A stretch of DNA of 45,436 nt from Actinomycetota bacterium. GTDB taxonomy: Bacteria > Actinomycetota > CADDZG01 > WHSQ01. The stretch spans positions 1 through 45,436 of the forward strand of contig WHSQ01000017.1 in assembly GCA_009380005.1 (NCBI GenBank). Reading direction: 5' to 3'. Both the position numbers and the translations under genes were made by a program. Positions 1 to 9,336 of the stretch are shown here, piece by piece (within the stretch, counting starts at the first letter, position 1; the number at the start of each line of letters is the position of its first letter). The notes beneath the pieces are model-generated. The model did no database searches. It worked only from the letters and a program-made list of their open reading frames with translations, and was not told where the DNA came from.

Positions 1-41
1 GGCACGAAGTGCTGCGATGCAGCTCGCTCAGATTACCCGTC

Positions 42-557
42 TCACGCCCGGAGAGCACCGTCTTTGGCGAAAAGCTTCGCCCTGTCCTCGTGCCCCAGCC
101 GGAAGGCGACCCAGAACCAGGCCAAGATCGCCAGCCCCGCGAGCTCGCCGGCCCACGTCCACAGGTGGGACGAGGGGTCACGGAGCAGGGCCCATGAGTA
201 CGGCTCCCTTGGGACCTCGGCGAAAGCGCTTCCGAATCCGGGCCATAAGAACGTCTCGGGGGCCTGCCACATACCGTCGGCCACGAGGTGGGTGAGCCAC
301 CCGACGGCGATGCCGAAGAGCGCCAGCCGGGCCGCCCCGCGGGTGAGGACCAGGATGACGACCGCCACAGCGACCACGGCGAGCAGCGAGTGCGCGATCC
401 ACCGCCCGGCCCCGCCTTCGAACCAGACGAGACCCACCAGCCCATCCACGAGATCGGGAAGGACCGCTCCCAGCAACACCGCTCGATAATCGATCCTGCG
501 CCGGCCGAGCGACACGTAGACCAGCGCGGCCCCAACGCCGAGATGCCACAGCAGCAT
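42..557 (-). CDS. YdjM/DUF457-like membrane-bound metal-dependent hydrolase
   Basis: A 171-residue integral membrane protein with about five hydrophobic segments. The conserved polar points GAVLPDLVDGL, AHSLL and THLVADGMW, spread between helices, resemble the His/Asp pattern of the YdjM/YbcI (LexA-regulated, DUF457) family of putative membrane hydrolases, whose substrate is unknown. The start ATG overlaps the stop of the RNase H gene by one base (TGATG), so it is probably translated by coupling as the last gene of the zinc-ribbon/RNase H operon. The family call is from motif recognition only; the enzymatic role is unproven. Confidence 0.7.
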   Translation of the reverse strand: MLLWHLGVGAALVYVSLGRRRIDYRAVLLGAVLPDLVDGLVGLVWFEGGAGRWIAHSLLAVVAVAVVILVLTRGAARLALFGIAVGWLTHLVADGMWQAPETFLWPGFGSAFAEVPREPYSWALLRDPSSHLWTWAGELAGLAILAWFWVAFRLGHEDRAKLFAKDGALRA

Positions 558-1018
558 CAGGTGAAGAAGGTCGTTTGGTCCGGTGGCTCGCCCTCATCCA
601 GGGCCGCGACATCCATCCCCTGGTTCGCGAGACGATCCGCTTCGGCGTTCTGCTCGCGCGGCACGTGGCTCAACTGGAAATCTCGGAACCGGTTCAGGAG
701 CCGCCGGGCTTCGACGGCGAGACCCCGGAGACCCTCGTTCTTGATCTTCCAGTCGCCTCCCAACTGCATCACGACCAGCTTGGAGTCCGAGTAGACGTCG
801 ATCCCTTCGAAGCCCTTGTCGAGAGCGAGCTTCAGCCCCTCGATCATGGCCGTGTACTCGGCGACGTTGTTGGTCGTACGTCCGATGCCTCGGGCGATCT
901 CTCCGACGACGGTGCCGTCGGCATCCATGAGGACCACGCCGATCCCGGCCGGTCCGGGGTTCCCGCGCGCCCCGCCGTCGGTATACAGGGCGGCTCTCGG
1001 TGGATACGCGTCGGTCAC
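557..1018 (-). CDS. Ribonuclease H (RNase HI family)
   Basis: A 153-residue RNase H-fold protein that would cleave the RNA strand of RNA-DNA hybrids. The acidic catalytic set is visible: D14 in YTDGGARGNPG, E54 in NVAEYTA, D78 in YSDSKLV and D128 in EADRLAN. I chose the GTG at 1018 because GGAG lies five bases upstream and the upstream gene stops at 1029. A longer frame exists but has no RNase H homology before this point. In mycobacteria the equivalent gene next to the zinc-ribbon gene is fused to a CobC-like phosphatase; here the RNase H domain stands alone. Confidence 0.9.
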   Translation of the reverse strand: MTDAYPPRAALYTDGGARGNPGPAGIGVVLMDADGTVVGEIARGIGRTTNNVAEYTAMIEGLKLALDKGFEGIDVYSDSKLVVMQLGGDWKIKNEGLRGLAVEARRLLNRFRDFQLSHVPREQNAEADRLANQGMDVAALDEGEPPDQTTFFT

Positions 1019-1028
1019 GCGGTCTCCG

Positions 1029-1757
1029 TCAAGCGATGACCAGGATCCGGCGACAGTTATCGCAGCGTTGCAGACCGCCCTCGGCGCGCAAGCGCTCGAC
1101 CTCCTTCGCCGGCAGTTGTGTATGGCATCCCTCGCACGTTCCGCCGACCAGAGCCGCCGCCCCGATGCCGGCCTTCTGCTCACGGATCTTGTCGTAGAGC
1201 GTCAAAAGATCGGGGGGGATGTCGGGCGCGATCTTGTCGCGCTGGTCGCGGTGGACGCCGAGATCCGCTTCGATGTCTTCCGTCAGGCGACCGACCGTCT
1301 CGGACAACTCCTTGGAGCGAGCCTCCGTTATCCCGTGCTCGTCCCGGATGCTTTCCAAGGTGGCGAAGGCCTGGTCTTTCTGAACGAGGATCTCGAGGAG
1401 GTGGTCCTCGATCCCGCCCTTCTTCCGTTTCAGGCTCTCCACCTCCGCCTGCAACGCCGAAAGCTCTTTGGGGTTGGAGACGCCGCCGGAGAACATGCGC
1501 TGCTCCTCGCGGCCGATCTTCTCGTCGATCAGCGAGATCTCCCCCTCGAGACGCGACTGCTCGCGCCCGGCTTCTTCGAACTGTTTGGTGGCGATCTCCA
1601 GATCCGAGGTCAGTTCCGCCAGGCGCTCGTTGACCTCGAGCAGTTCTCGAGCCTCGGGCAGGGACTCCCGACGATGGAGGAGCTGTTTGATGGCCGAGTC
1701 CTCTTGCTGGAGTTCCAACAAGCGCCGAAGCGCAGCGGGTTCGACGTTCGCCACCAT
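1029..1757 (-). CDS. CdsZ-type coiled-coil C4 zinc-ribbon protein
   Basis: A 242-residue protein. Residues about 5-175 form a long antiparallel coiled coil rich in E, L, K and R. The C-terminus carries a C4 zinc ribbon (CEGCHTQLP ... CDNCRRIL). This is the PF02591/CdsZ (formerly DUF164) architecture, implicated in nucleic-acid or secretion-related functions in different bacteria, with no settled role in actinobacteria. It is followed ten bases later by the RNase H gene, the same order as Rv2229c-Rv2228c of Mycobacterium. TACGCT lies seven bases before the ATG, so the mRNA is probably leaderless. Confidence 0.88.
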   Translation of the reverse strand: MVANVEPAALRRLLELQQEDSAIKQLLHRRESLPEARELLEVNERLAELTSDLEIATKQFEEAGREQSRLEGEISLIDEKIGREEQRMFSGGVSNPKELSALQAEVESLKRKKGGIEDHLLEILVQKDQAFATLESIRDEHGITEARSKELSETVGRLTEDIEADLGVHRDQRDKIAPDIPPDLLTLYDKIREQKAGIGAAALVGGTCEGCHTQLPAKEVERLRAEGGLQRCDNCRRILVIA

Positions 1758-1764
1758 CCCCGGC

Positions 1765-1770
1765 AGCGTA
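1765..1770 (-). promoter_or_regulatory. -10 box of leaderless zinc-ribbon gene
   Basis: TACGCT on the minus strand, seven bases before the ATG at 1757, with no Shine-Dalgarno sequence. It fits the TANNNT-N6-8-start pattern seen throughout the window. Confidence 0.6.
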
Positions 1771-1795
1771 GCACCGGGTCTGCGAGACTCCCAGG

Positions 1796-2452
1796 GTGAC
1801 TCGTACGCATGGAACCGGCATCCGTGGCGTTCTCCTCCGCGCGCTGGAGGACATCAGACCCCTTCTCGCCTCCGAACGCGTACGGGATGGCTGGGATGCA
1901 CCCAGCGCTCTCGAACGGATGACGATCGGCAGCCTCGCCGCCCATCTCGGCAGGTCCCTCTTCAACGTGGAGCGCTACCTCGACGCGACGACGGAGGTCC
2001 CCGACGAGGAGCCCATCTCGCCCGCTGCTTACTACGCTTCCATCCTGAAGACGTCCGACCTCGATGCGCCGGTGAACGCCGACGTGAGAACGAGAAGTGA
2101 CGCCGACGCGGCCGGCGGTTGGGAGTCGCTCCTGGCTCGCTTCGATGCGGCCTTGGCGTCCCTTCGAGACCGGCTCGCCGCGGACGATCCCACCCGAAAG
2201 GTCAGGGTCTTCGGGAGCCTGGTGATGTACCTGGACGATTATCTCGTCACTCGACTCGTGGAGTGCGTCGTCCACGCCGACGATCTCGCGGTGAGCATCG
2301 GCGTTCCGACGCCCGACTTCGACCCGGGCGTCCTGGATCTCGTGATCACGGACATGGTTGGGATCGCGCGCCTGCGTCACGGAGACCTCGCCGTCGTCCG
2401 CGCGTTGAGCCGGCGTGAACGCGACGAGTTCGACGCGCTGCGGGTCTTCTGA
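1796..2452 (+). CDS. MDMPI-family (mycothiol-dependent maleylpyruvate isomerase N-domain) protein
   Basis: A 218-residue four-helix-bundle protein of the DinB/MDMPI superfamily. Diagnostic stretches are the early segment RMTIGSLAAHLGRSLFNVERYL and the later VECVVHADDLAVSIG, whose His residues would bind a divalent metal. Known members use mycothiol as thiol cofactor for isomerase or S-transferase reactions; the substrate here cannot be predicted. The start is the GTG at 1796, only 38 bases from the divergent zinc-ribbon gene. A weak GAGACT box six bases upstream and the absence of a ribosome site suggest a leaderless mRNA. Confidence 0.78.
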   Translation: MTRTHGTGIRGVLLRALEDIRPLLASERVRDGWDAPSALERMTIGSLAAHLGRSLFNVERYLDATTEVPDEEPISPAAYYASILKTSDLDAPVNADVRTRSDADAAGGWESLLARFDAALASLRDRLAADDPTRKVRVFGSLVMYLDDYLVTRLVECVVHADDLAVSIGVPTPDFDPGVLDLVITDMVGIARLRHGDLAVVRALSRRERDEFDALRVF

Positions 2453-2463
2453 CGGCCGCACCT

Positions 2464-2469
2464 TAGGCT
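2464..2469 (+). promoter_or_regulatory. -10 box of leaderless truncated glgX
   Basis: TAGGCT seven bases before the ATG at 2477, with no Shine-Dalgarno sequence. It suggests that the truncated glgX frame still has a functional promoter. Confidence 0.6.
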
Positions 2470-2476
2470 CCGACGC

Positions 2477-2953
2477 ATGGATCTATGGCCCGGCGAGCCG
2501 ACCCCTCTAGGCGCGCGCTGGACAGGTGAAGGCACCAACTTCGCGCTGTTCTCCGAGAATGCGACCGGTGTCGAGCTCTGCCTCTTCGACGAACGAGGAG
2601 ACCAGACCGTCCTTCCTCTGACCGACGTCACCGCCTTCGTATGGCATGGCTACGTCCCCGGCGTCGGTCCGGGCCAGCGTTACGGGTTCCGCGTGCACGG
2701 CCCCTTCGCGCCGGAACGGGGGCACCGTTTCAACCCTTCCAAGTTGCTCATCGACCCCTACGCCCACGCGATCGAGGGCGACGTGGAGTGGTCCCCGGAG
2801 ACGTACTCGTATCCCTTCGACGACCCTCGGGGTGACCTCGCCCTCTACCAGGCCGACGATGCGGCCAACGTCCCCAAGTCGGTCGTCGTGGACGAGACGT
2901 TCGACTGGTTACAAGGCCGGCGACGACGTCCCGGTAGCGGGGACGTTCGATGA
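2477..2953 (+). pseudogene. glgX: Truncated glycogen debranching enzyme GlgX (CBM48 N-domain only)
   Basis: The 158 residues match only the N-terminal CBM48 (isoamylase N) domain of GlgX: WPGEPTPLGARW, GTNFALFSENA, ELCLFD, WHGYVPGVGPGQRYGFRVHGP, and NPSKLLIDPYA to DETFDW. Full GlgX is about 700 residues and continues from the DETFDW point into the GH13 barrel. Here the frame runs into an unrelated Arg-rich tail and stops, and 51 bases later another gene begins. No GH13 catalytic residues follow in any frame. It is most likely a deletion remnant. A stand-alone glucan-binding CBM48 protein is the alternative, because the remaining domain is intact and has a good promoter box. Confidence 0.8.
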
Positions 2954-3004
2954 TTATCCTGATCCGTGCCTGAGTCGGGAGCGGGCTCGGGCACAATCGG
3001 TGCC

Positions 3005-5002
3005 ATGCCCGAGAGCCCCCCGACCTCCGCGCCCACGCAGCTCGCCCTGGTGATCCACTTCCACCAGCCGGTGGGCAACCTCGACGCCGTCGTCGCGAGG
3101 GCGACCGACCGCTGCTATCGGCCGTTCCTTAGAACGCTGACCGAGTTCCCCGATGTCCGCATGACCTTGCACCTTTCGGGATGCCTGCTCGAATGGCTCG
3201 AGTCCGAGGCGACCGACGTGCCGGAGATGCTCGAAGAGCTGGTGGACCGGGATCAGATCGAGCTGATGACCGGGGGCTTCTACGAACCCATCCTCGCGGC
3301 GCTTCCCCGCGTCGACCAGCTCGGACAGATCCAGCGGCTGACCGCTCATCTCCAGGACCGGTACCGTGCGCAACCCTCCGGGCTCTGGCTGGCCGAACGC
3401 GTGTGGGAACAAGACGTGGTCCAGTCGATCTCCGAAGCCGGCGCCGCCTATACCGTCGTCGACGACACCATGTTCCACAGCGTCGGGATCTCCGACGAGA
3501 GATTGACCGGCGCGTACGTCACCGATCACGAGGGCCACACACTCCTGGTCTATGCCGGAGATCGCAACCTGCGTTACCTGATCCCGTACAAGAAGGTAGG
3601 CCGCGTCATGGAGCACCTGGAGTCCACGGAGCCGGGACGGCTCTACGTGTACGCGGACGACGGCGAGAAGTTCGGCGAATGGCCCGACACGTACGAGCGC
3701 GTGCACGGGAAGGGTTGGCTGCATGACTTCTTCACCGCGCTGAGCGATCCGGAGAGCGTCGAGCTCGTCCGTCTCGGCGATCATGCGGCGACGAACGCGC
3801 CGGTCGGACGCGTGTACCTGCCCTCGTCCTCCTACGACGAGATGATGACGTGGGCACTACCGACCGAAGCGCGACTGAAGGTCGGCGCGCTGCGAAGGAG
3901 CCTGCAGAAGGACGATCCGGAGGGCGCGCTGCCCTTCGTCCAAGGTGCGCCCTGGCGGGCCTTCCTGGCCAAGTACCCGGAGGTCAACCAACTGCAGAAG
4001 CGCATGCAGTTCGTGAGCAATGAGGTGCACAGGGCCGGCGCGGATCCCGACGCGATCAGGGAGCTCTACCGAGCCCAGTGCAACTGCTCCTACTGGCACG
4101 GGTCCTTCGGCGGCGTGTACCTCGGATTCATGCGTTCCGCGCTATGGCATCACCTCATGCGAGCAGAAGCTCACGTGGAGCGCGCCGGCGGTTACCGCGT
4201 CGAGGAGATCGATCTCGACGCGGATACGCGTCCCGAGCTCGTGATCGAGGGTCCGTGGGGGCTGGCGGTCGCGTCCCCCGAACGGGGCGGTCAGCTCCTC
4301 GAGTTCGACGACTGGACGATCGGAGCCAACCTGCTGGCCGTGATGTCACGACACCGCGAGGCCTATCACCTCGCCGACGAGAATCCCTCCGACGACGACG
4401 ACGAGGACGAGGAGGAGATGCGGGCGATCCAGGCGCGCACCGAGATGGGCCGCGAGCCGCCGACCTTCGACGAGCAACAACGCGGGGCGCTGACGGACCA
4501 TCTGGACGGGCGCCGCGTGACACAGCCTTACGAGCATCGGATCGAGGACGGCGCCGCGATCATGTCAACTCAGCTCGATGGGACCACGATCGAGAAGACC
4601 CTTCGCCCCGACGACGAGGGCCTGAAGGTCAACTACCAGCTGACGGCGGCCGGCGGACACGAAGGATCGTTCACCATGGAGTCTTCGGTGTTGCCGCTCA
4701 ACCTCGGTCGCGAGGTCGAACCGGCGAAGGTCGAAACGCGAAGCGACGGGTGGATCGTGTCCCAATCCGAGGGGGAGGTAGGGCTGGCGGCGTCGTTCGA
4801 CCGGCCGGCCGAGGTGACGCACGAGCCGCTCGAGACCGGGTCGGCGACGCTCGAAGGCCTCCAGACGATGCACCAGGGCACCTCGGTCCGTACGACCTGG
4901 GAACTGCGCCTGCGCCCGGGCGAGAGGTTCGAGGTCGGGCTCCATCTCCGGCCGGTCGCCAACCCCGACGCGTCGAAGACCGAGCGGGGCGTCTCGGCGT
5001 GA
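3005..5002 (+). CDS. GH57 alpha-amylase / 4-alpha-glucanotransferase
   Basis: A 665-residue glycoside hydrolase family 57 enzyme. It begins with the family's first motif (VIHFHQPVGN). The catalytic nucleophile is E131 in WLAERVWE, and the acid region is D218/D219 in YADDGEKFG. The length and the C-terminal beta-rich part (about 385-660) match the DUF1925/DUF1926 layout of archaeal-type glucanotransferases and amylases. A strongly acidic run near residues 462-470 looks like a surface loop. It probably hydrolyses or disproportionates intracellular alpha-glucan, since no signal peptide is present. ATG 3005 is preferred over GTG 2966 because homology starts just after it and a weak CACAAT box lies seven bases upstream. 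Confidence 0.88.
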   Translation: MPESPPTSAPTQLALVIHFHQPVGNLDAVVARATDRCYRPFLRTLTEFPDVRMTLHLSGCLLEWLESEATDVPEMLEELVDRDQIELMTGGFYEPILAALPRVDQLGQIQRLTAHLQDRYRAQPSGLWLAERVWEQDVVQSISEAGAAYTVVDDTMFHSVGISDERLTGAYVTDHEGHTLLVYAGDRNLRYLIPYKKVGRVMEHLESTEPGRLYVYADDGEKFGEWPDTYERVHGKGWLHDFFTALSDPESVELVRLGDHAATNAPVGRVYLPSSSYDEMMTWALPTEARLKVGALRRSLQKDDPEGALPFVQGAPWRAFLAKYPEVNQLQKRMQFVSNEVHRAGADPDAIRELYRAQCNCSYWHGSFGGVYLGFMRSALWHHLMRAEAHVERAGGYRVEEIDLDADTRPELVIEGPWGLAVASPERGGQLLEFDDWTIGANLLAVMSRHREAYHLADENPSDDDDEDEEEMRAIQARTEMGREPPTFDEQQRGALTDHLDGRRVTQPYEHRIEDGAAIMSTQLDGTTIEKTLRPDDEGLKVNYQLTAAGGHEGSFTMESSVLPLNLGREVEPAKVETRSDGWIVSQSEGEVGLAASFDRPAEVTHEPLETGSATLEGLQTMHQGTSVRTTWELRLRPGERFEVGLHLRPVANPDASKTERGVSA

Positions 5003-5142
5003 GGTTCGACGGATTCCGTCGCGGGACCTGAGGATCGCAACCGGCAGAGCGATCGGCCCGGAGATCGTGCATCCGCCGACGAAGGTGACGGGGATCCCCG
5101 CGTCGAACCTCCTCGATAGAGATCCCAAAGGAGGACAACCCG

Positions 5143-6687
5143 ATGCGTCGATCCATCACCCTCGTCGTGCTCGCAACCCTGGTCGGGATGGGGCTCATGC
5201 CGGCCACACCGGTAGCGAAGGCCGACGAAGCACCCTCGGTCAATTCGCCCAACGTCACCCACGTGGCCAACCTCCGTTACGCAGCGCGGCCGACGGCCGG
5301 CGGCGGCGATCACCCCCAGGGTGGGACCGACATCGAGTTCGTGAACCTGCCGGTGCAGGTCGGTCTCGTGACGAAGGGGCCCAAGAAGAAGCGGGGGCCG
5401 GTCTTCGAGACGAGGGAGTTCGCCCTCGCCGGCACGTACCGGAATGGACTGCAGATCGTCGACATCACCGATCCCACGACGCCCAAGGTCGCCTCGGTGT
5501 ACGACTGCTGGATACAGCAGGGAGACGTCCAGGTGTTCGAGCGGGACGGCCGGACCTACGCGACGTACACGCACGACACGGGCTACACGGCGACGACGTC
5601 CACGACCTGTTACCAGGAGGCCAAAGCCCTCGGTGACTGGACCGATGGAGCGCCTCAGCACGGGACCTTCATCCTCGACATCACAAACCCTTACGAGCCC
5701 ACGACCGTGGCGTTCGTACCGTTCAGGCTGGGCTCGCACAACCAGACCGTCTCGCCGGACGGCAACTTCCTCTACAACTCCAACTCCGATCTGGGACCCG
5801 GCGAGACCGGTTCGTCCGGGACGATCGAGGTCGTAGACATCAGCGACTTCTCGGAGCCCAAGCGGACCGCGACCCTGGAGCTAACGAGCGGGCTGAACTC
5901 CCACGACATCACCTTCAGCCCCGATGGCAAGCGCGCCTACTCGGCCGCGGTGACCCATACGCTCGTCCTCGACACGACCGACCTCGCCCATCCGACGATC
6001 ATCGGTCGCATCATCGACCCCGCGATCAACATCTCCCACCAGTCGGATCCGATCACCATGAAGGACGCCAACACCGGCCTCGAGCGGACGTTCCTCGTCA
6101 TAACGGATGAGATCGCGGGCGCGGCCGGGAACGCGGCATGTCCCGGCGGCGGGTTGCACGTCTACGACGTCACCGGGGATCTCGAGAGGGCCCCGGTCAA
6201 GGTCGGCTACTGGAACATCCCCGAGACGACGGTGTTCCCGCCAACCGGCGTTGGCCTCCCACCGCGATGCACCGCTCACGTCCTCCGCATGTACCCGGAG
6301 CAGAAGGTCATGACGATCTCCTGGTACGCGGCCGGGGTGCGCGTCGTCGACATCTCCGGGCTGATGGGCGTCTCCGTCGGAGCGACCCCCTCCACCGGCA
6401 ACGTCGGAGTGGGCATGAAGGAGATCGGTTACCACTACTTCACCGGTGCCGACTTCGGCGAGTCGTGGAGCGTGAAGACGAACAAGATCGCCGACGACGG
6501 ATCCTTCTACATGTACTCGAACGACCAGCGCCGGGGACTGGACGTCCTGCGCTTCACTAAGACCGCCACCGAGTCGGAGAACCCCGGCAGATGGCTCACG
6601 CCGGAAGAGGCCGAGGCCGAGCTGGCGCCTCAGAAGCAACCGATCGACCCGGAGACCAACGCACCGATCTGCTTGCTGCCTCAGTAA
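5143..6687 (+). CDS. Secreted LVIVD-repeat beta-propeller protein
   Basis: A 514-residue exported protein. Residues 1-27 form a Sec signal peptide (RR, hydrophobic core, ATPVAKA cleavage site). The body contains LVIVD-type repeats such as GLQIVDITDPTTPK, GTFILDITNPYEPT, GTIEVVDISDFSEPK and GVRVVDISGL, a beta-propeller family of unknown function. A good GGAGG site precedes the ATG, unlike most neighbouring genes. It sits between glucan genes but has no recognisable glucan motif; its role may be at the cell surface. The 140 bases upstream (5003-5142) hold no gene. Confidence 0.82.
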   Translation: MRRSITLVVLATLVGMGLMPATPVAKADEAPSVNSPNVTHVANLRYAARPTAGGGDHPQGGTDIEFVNLPVQVGLVTKGPKKKRGPVFETREFALAGTYRNGLQIVDITDPTTPKVASVYDCWIQQGDVQVFERDGRTYATYTHDTGYTATTSTTCYQEAKALGDWTDGAPQHGTFILDITNPYEPTTVAFVPFRLGSHNQTVSPDGNFLYNSNSDLGPGETGSSGTIEVVDISDFSEPKRTATLELTSGLNSHDITFSPDGKRAYSAAVTHTLVLDTTDLAHPTIIGRIIDPAINISHQSDPITMKDANTGLERTFLVITDEIAGAAGNAACPGGGLHVYDVTGDLERAPVKVGYWNIPETTVFPPTGVGLPPRCTAHVLRMYPEQKVMTISWYAAGVRVVDISGLMGVSVGATPSTGNVGVGMKEIGYHYFTGADFGESWSVKTNKIADDGSFYMYSNDQRRGLDVLRFTKTATESENPGRWLTPEEAEAELAPQKQPIDPETNAPICLLPQ

Positions 6688-6738
6688 CGAACCAGGCGGA
6701 CGCAGAGGGGGTGGCCGCGGGAGCGGACCCGAGCAGGG

Positions 6739-9297
6739 TTAGGCCCAGGTCAGGAGGCCGAGATCCATCGGGTTCACGAGCTCGGGGTGGGAGGGCACGA
6801 CGCGGACGGCGAAGCCGTAGAGACCGGCTTCCTGGGTTGCGAACCCGCCCTTGTAGGTACAGACACCGTCCTCGCAGCCGTCGGCGCGCATCTCGGTGAT
6901 CGTCGGATTGGCCAGCTCGTTGTTGGCGCCGACCGGACCATGGGCCAGCTGGACCGAGACGTCGTCGGGGGAGAGGCGGCCGAGACGCACGGTTGCGGCA
7001 ACCTCCCGGTCTTCCGCGACCTCGGCGGCGGTGAGCTCGCCCTCGACGTCGACGATCGCGACGTCCGACCACGCTTCGCGCACGCGCTCCTTCCATGCTG
7101 CGAGCTCCCGAGCCTGCGCGAAGCCGTCGGCGGTCATCCGATGCCCTTGCTCGGCGGCCGGCTCGTACAGATCGGTGACGTAGTCCTCCATCATCCGGGT
7201 CGCCATGACGAACGGACCCAACGTCTCCAGCGACCGCTTCATGCGTTCGACCCAGCGCCGGGGAACCGGTCCTTCCGAGCGGTCGTAGAAGCGAGGTCCG
7301 ATCTCACGCTCGAGCAGGTTGAAGAGGGCGTTCGCGTCGACACGGTCCTGGTAGTCGGGGTCCTCGACGGTGTCGCGGGATCCGATGACCCAGCCGTTGG
7401 TGCCGTCGTAGGACTCGTCCCACCAGCCGTCGGATATCGAACAGTTGATGACCCCGTTCAGGGCAGCCTTCATGCCGCTGGTCCCGCACGCCTCCAACGG
7501 ACGGCGGGGGTTGTTGAGCCACACGTCCGAGCCCTGCGAGAGCACGCGCGCCACTTCCATGTCGTAGTCCTCGATGAAAGCGATGCGACCGCGCACGGCG
7601 GGGTCCTGAGAGAAGTGGACGATCTCACGGATCATCTCCTTGCCGATGTCGTCCAGGGGGTGCGCCTTGCCCGCGATGACGATCTGGATCGGTCGTTCGC
7701 TGTGCAACAGCAGGGCCTTGAGGCGATCGACATCGGCCAGCATGAGCGTCGCCCGCTTGTACTGGGCGAACCGCCGAGCGAAGCCGACCGTCAGGATGCC
7801 GGGATCGAAGATGTCATCCGCCCACGCGACCTCGCTCTGCGGTTCACCCCGCGCGAGGTGTTGCGCCTTCACGCGTTCCCTCACGAAGTACACGAGACGC
7901 TCGCGGGCACGTTCGCGTGCTCGCCACAGCTCGGCGTCCGGTACCTCCGAGATCCGGTCCCAGCGCGCCTCACCCGTCTCTGCCCAACCGGGAGCGAGCC
8001 GCCGATCCAGGACCTCCGCCATCTCGGGCCCGATCCAAGTGGAGATGTGAACGCCGTTGGTGACCGACCCGATGGGCACTTCTTCCGGCGGGACCTCCGA
8101 CCAGAGACCGGCGAAGAGGCTGCGCGACACGACGCCGTGCAACTTGCTCACACCGTTGGAACGAGCCGCGAGCCGGAAGCCCATGACCGCCATGTTGAAG
8201 CTCGGCCCCGTCTCGCCCGCCTCCCACGTGGCCGGAACCGCTTGGCCCAACGCGAGGAGTTCGTCGAAAGAGACATCGCACTCCTTGGCGAAGTTCTCGA
8301 AGTACTGCTTCATGAGGTCCGAGGGATAGACGTCGATGCCGGCGGGGACCGGCGTGTGGGTCGTGAACACGGTGGAGACGCGACCGGCCTGGATGGCCTC
8401 GTTCAGGTCCAGGCCTTCATCGACGACCAGCCGGCGGGCTCTCTCCAGGCCGAGGAAACCGGCGTGCCCTTCGTTCGAATGGAAGACGTCGGCTTCGTAA
8501 CCCGCCGCCTGCAAGGCACGCACGCCGCCGATGCCGAGCACGACCTCTTGGCGGAGCCGATGCTCGCTGCCACCCGCGTACAGACGGTCGGACACCGAAC
8601 GCTCATGCGGGTCGTTCTCTTCGACGTCGCAATCCAGGAGCAGCAAGGCCACGCGACCGACCTGGGCTCGCCACACCTGAGACACGCAACGCGCCCCGGC
8701 GAGGTCGACCGACACCTTCAACGGGCTTCCGTCCTCACCCGTCAGCAGCGTCAGGGGCATGCCGTGGGGATCGAGGTCCGGGTAGTTCTCCTGCTGCCAA
8801 CCGTCGCCGTTGAGCTGCTGACGGAAGTAACCCTGTCGATACAGCAGTCCGACGCCGACGAGGGGCACGCCGAGATCGCTCGCCGACTTCAGGTGATCGC
8901 CGGCCAGGACCCCCAGGCCCCCGGAGTAGATGGGCATGGCCTCCGATACGCCGAACTCCGGCGAGAAGTAGGCGACCGTCCGCAAGGGACTCTGGGGCTG
9001 TTTACGCTGGAACCAGCGAGGCTCCTCCAGGTAGCGCTGCAGTTCTTCCTCGACCGCGGCCATGAACGAGATGAAGGGTCCCTCCTCGGCGAGCTCTTCG
9101 AAACGCTCACGCGACACGAGTCCCAACATCCGGACGGGATCGTGTCCCGATGCGTCCCACGCGTCGGGGTCTATCCAGCGGAAGAGGTCGACGGTGCGCG
9201 AGTCCCACGCCCAACGGAGGTTCATGGCTACGTGCGACAGAACCTCGAGCGGTTCGGGTAGCGAAGCCCTGACGGCGAAGCTGCGTAGTGCCTTCAT
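6739..9297 (-). CDS. glgP: Alpha-glucan phosphorylase (GT35)
   Basis: An 852-residue phosphorylase of the shorter bacterial/archaeal alpha-glucan phosphorylase subfamily. It releases glucose-1-phosphate from glycogen or maltodextrin with a pyridoxal-phosphate cofactor. The N-terminus (ALRSFAVRASLPEPLE, NLRWAWD) is typical. The PLP-site region PLEACGTSGMKAALNG and the motif YSGGLGVLAGDH are intact. I set the start at ATG 9297, where family homology begins; GTG 9315 is an in-frame alternative. It is divergent from glgE with 58 bases between the starts, an arrangement common around actinobacterial GlgE operons. Confidence 0.93.
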   Translation of the reverse strand: MKALRSFAVRASLPEPLEVLSHVAMNLRWAWDSRTVDLFRWIDPDAWDASGHDPVRMLGLVSRERFEELAEEGPFISFMAAVEEELQRYLEEPRWFQRKQPQSPLRTVAYFSPEFGVSEAMPIYSGGLGVLAGDHLKSASDLGVPLVGVGLLYRQGYFRQQLNGDGWQQENYPDLDPHGMPLTLLTGEDGSPLKVSVDLAGARCVSQVWRAQVGRVALLLLDCDVEENDPHERSVSDRLYAGGSEHRLRQEVVLGIGGVRALQAAGYEADVFHSNEGHAGFLGLERARRLVVDEGLDLNEAIQAGRVSTVFTTHTPVPAGIDVYPSDLMKQYFENFAKECDVSFDELLALGQAVPATWEAGETGPSFNMAVMGFRLAARSNGVSKLHGVVSRSLFAGLWSEVPPEEVPIGSVTNGVHISTWIGPEMAEVLDRRLAPGWAETGEARWDRISEVPDAELWRARERARERLVYFVRERVKAQHLARGEPQSEVAWADDIFDPGILTVGFARRFAQYKRATLMLADVDRLKALLLHSERPIQIVIAGKAHPLDDIGKEMIREIVHFSQDPAVRGRIAFIEDYDMEVARVLSQGSDVWLNNPRRPLEACGTSGMKAALNGVINCSISDGWWDESYDGTNGWVIGSRDTVEDPDYQDRVDANALFNLLEREIGPRFYDRSEGPVPRRWVERMKRSLETLGPFVMATRMMEDYVTDLYEPAAEQGHRMTADGFAQARELAAWKERVREAWSDVAIVDVEGELTAAEVAEDREVAATVRLGRLSPDDVSVQLAHGPVGANNELANPTITEMRADGCEDGVCTYKGGFATQEAGLYGFAVRVVPSHPELVNPMDLGLLTWA

Positions 9298-9336
9298 ATG
9301 GGTAGACACTCTCACGGATGTGCGGGGGCCGGTCCA

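Noticed and set aside
6688-6738. Possible bidirectional terminator between the convergent LVIVD and glgP genes
   Set aside because: GC-rich but no stable symmetric hairpin with a T-run could be drawn.
6787-9261. Long open frame on the plus strand antisense to glgP
   Set aside because: Its translation has no family motif and mirrors glgP codons; long antisense frames are expected in GC-rich DNA.
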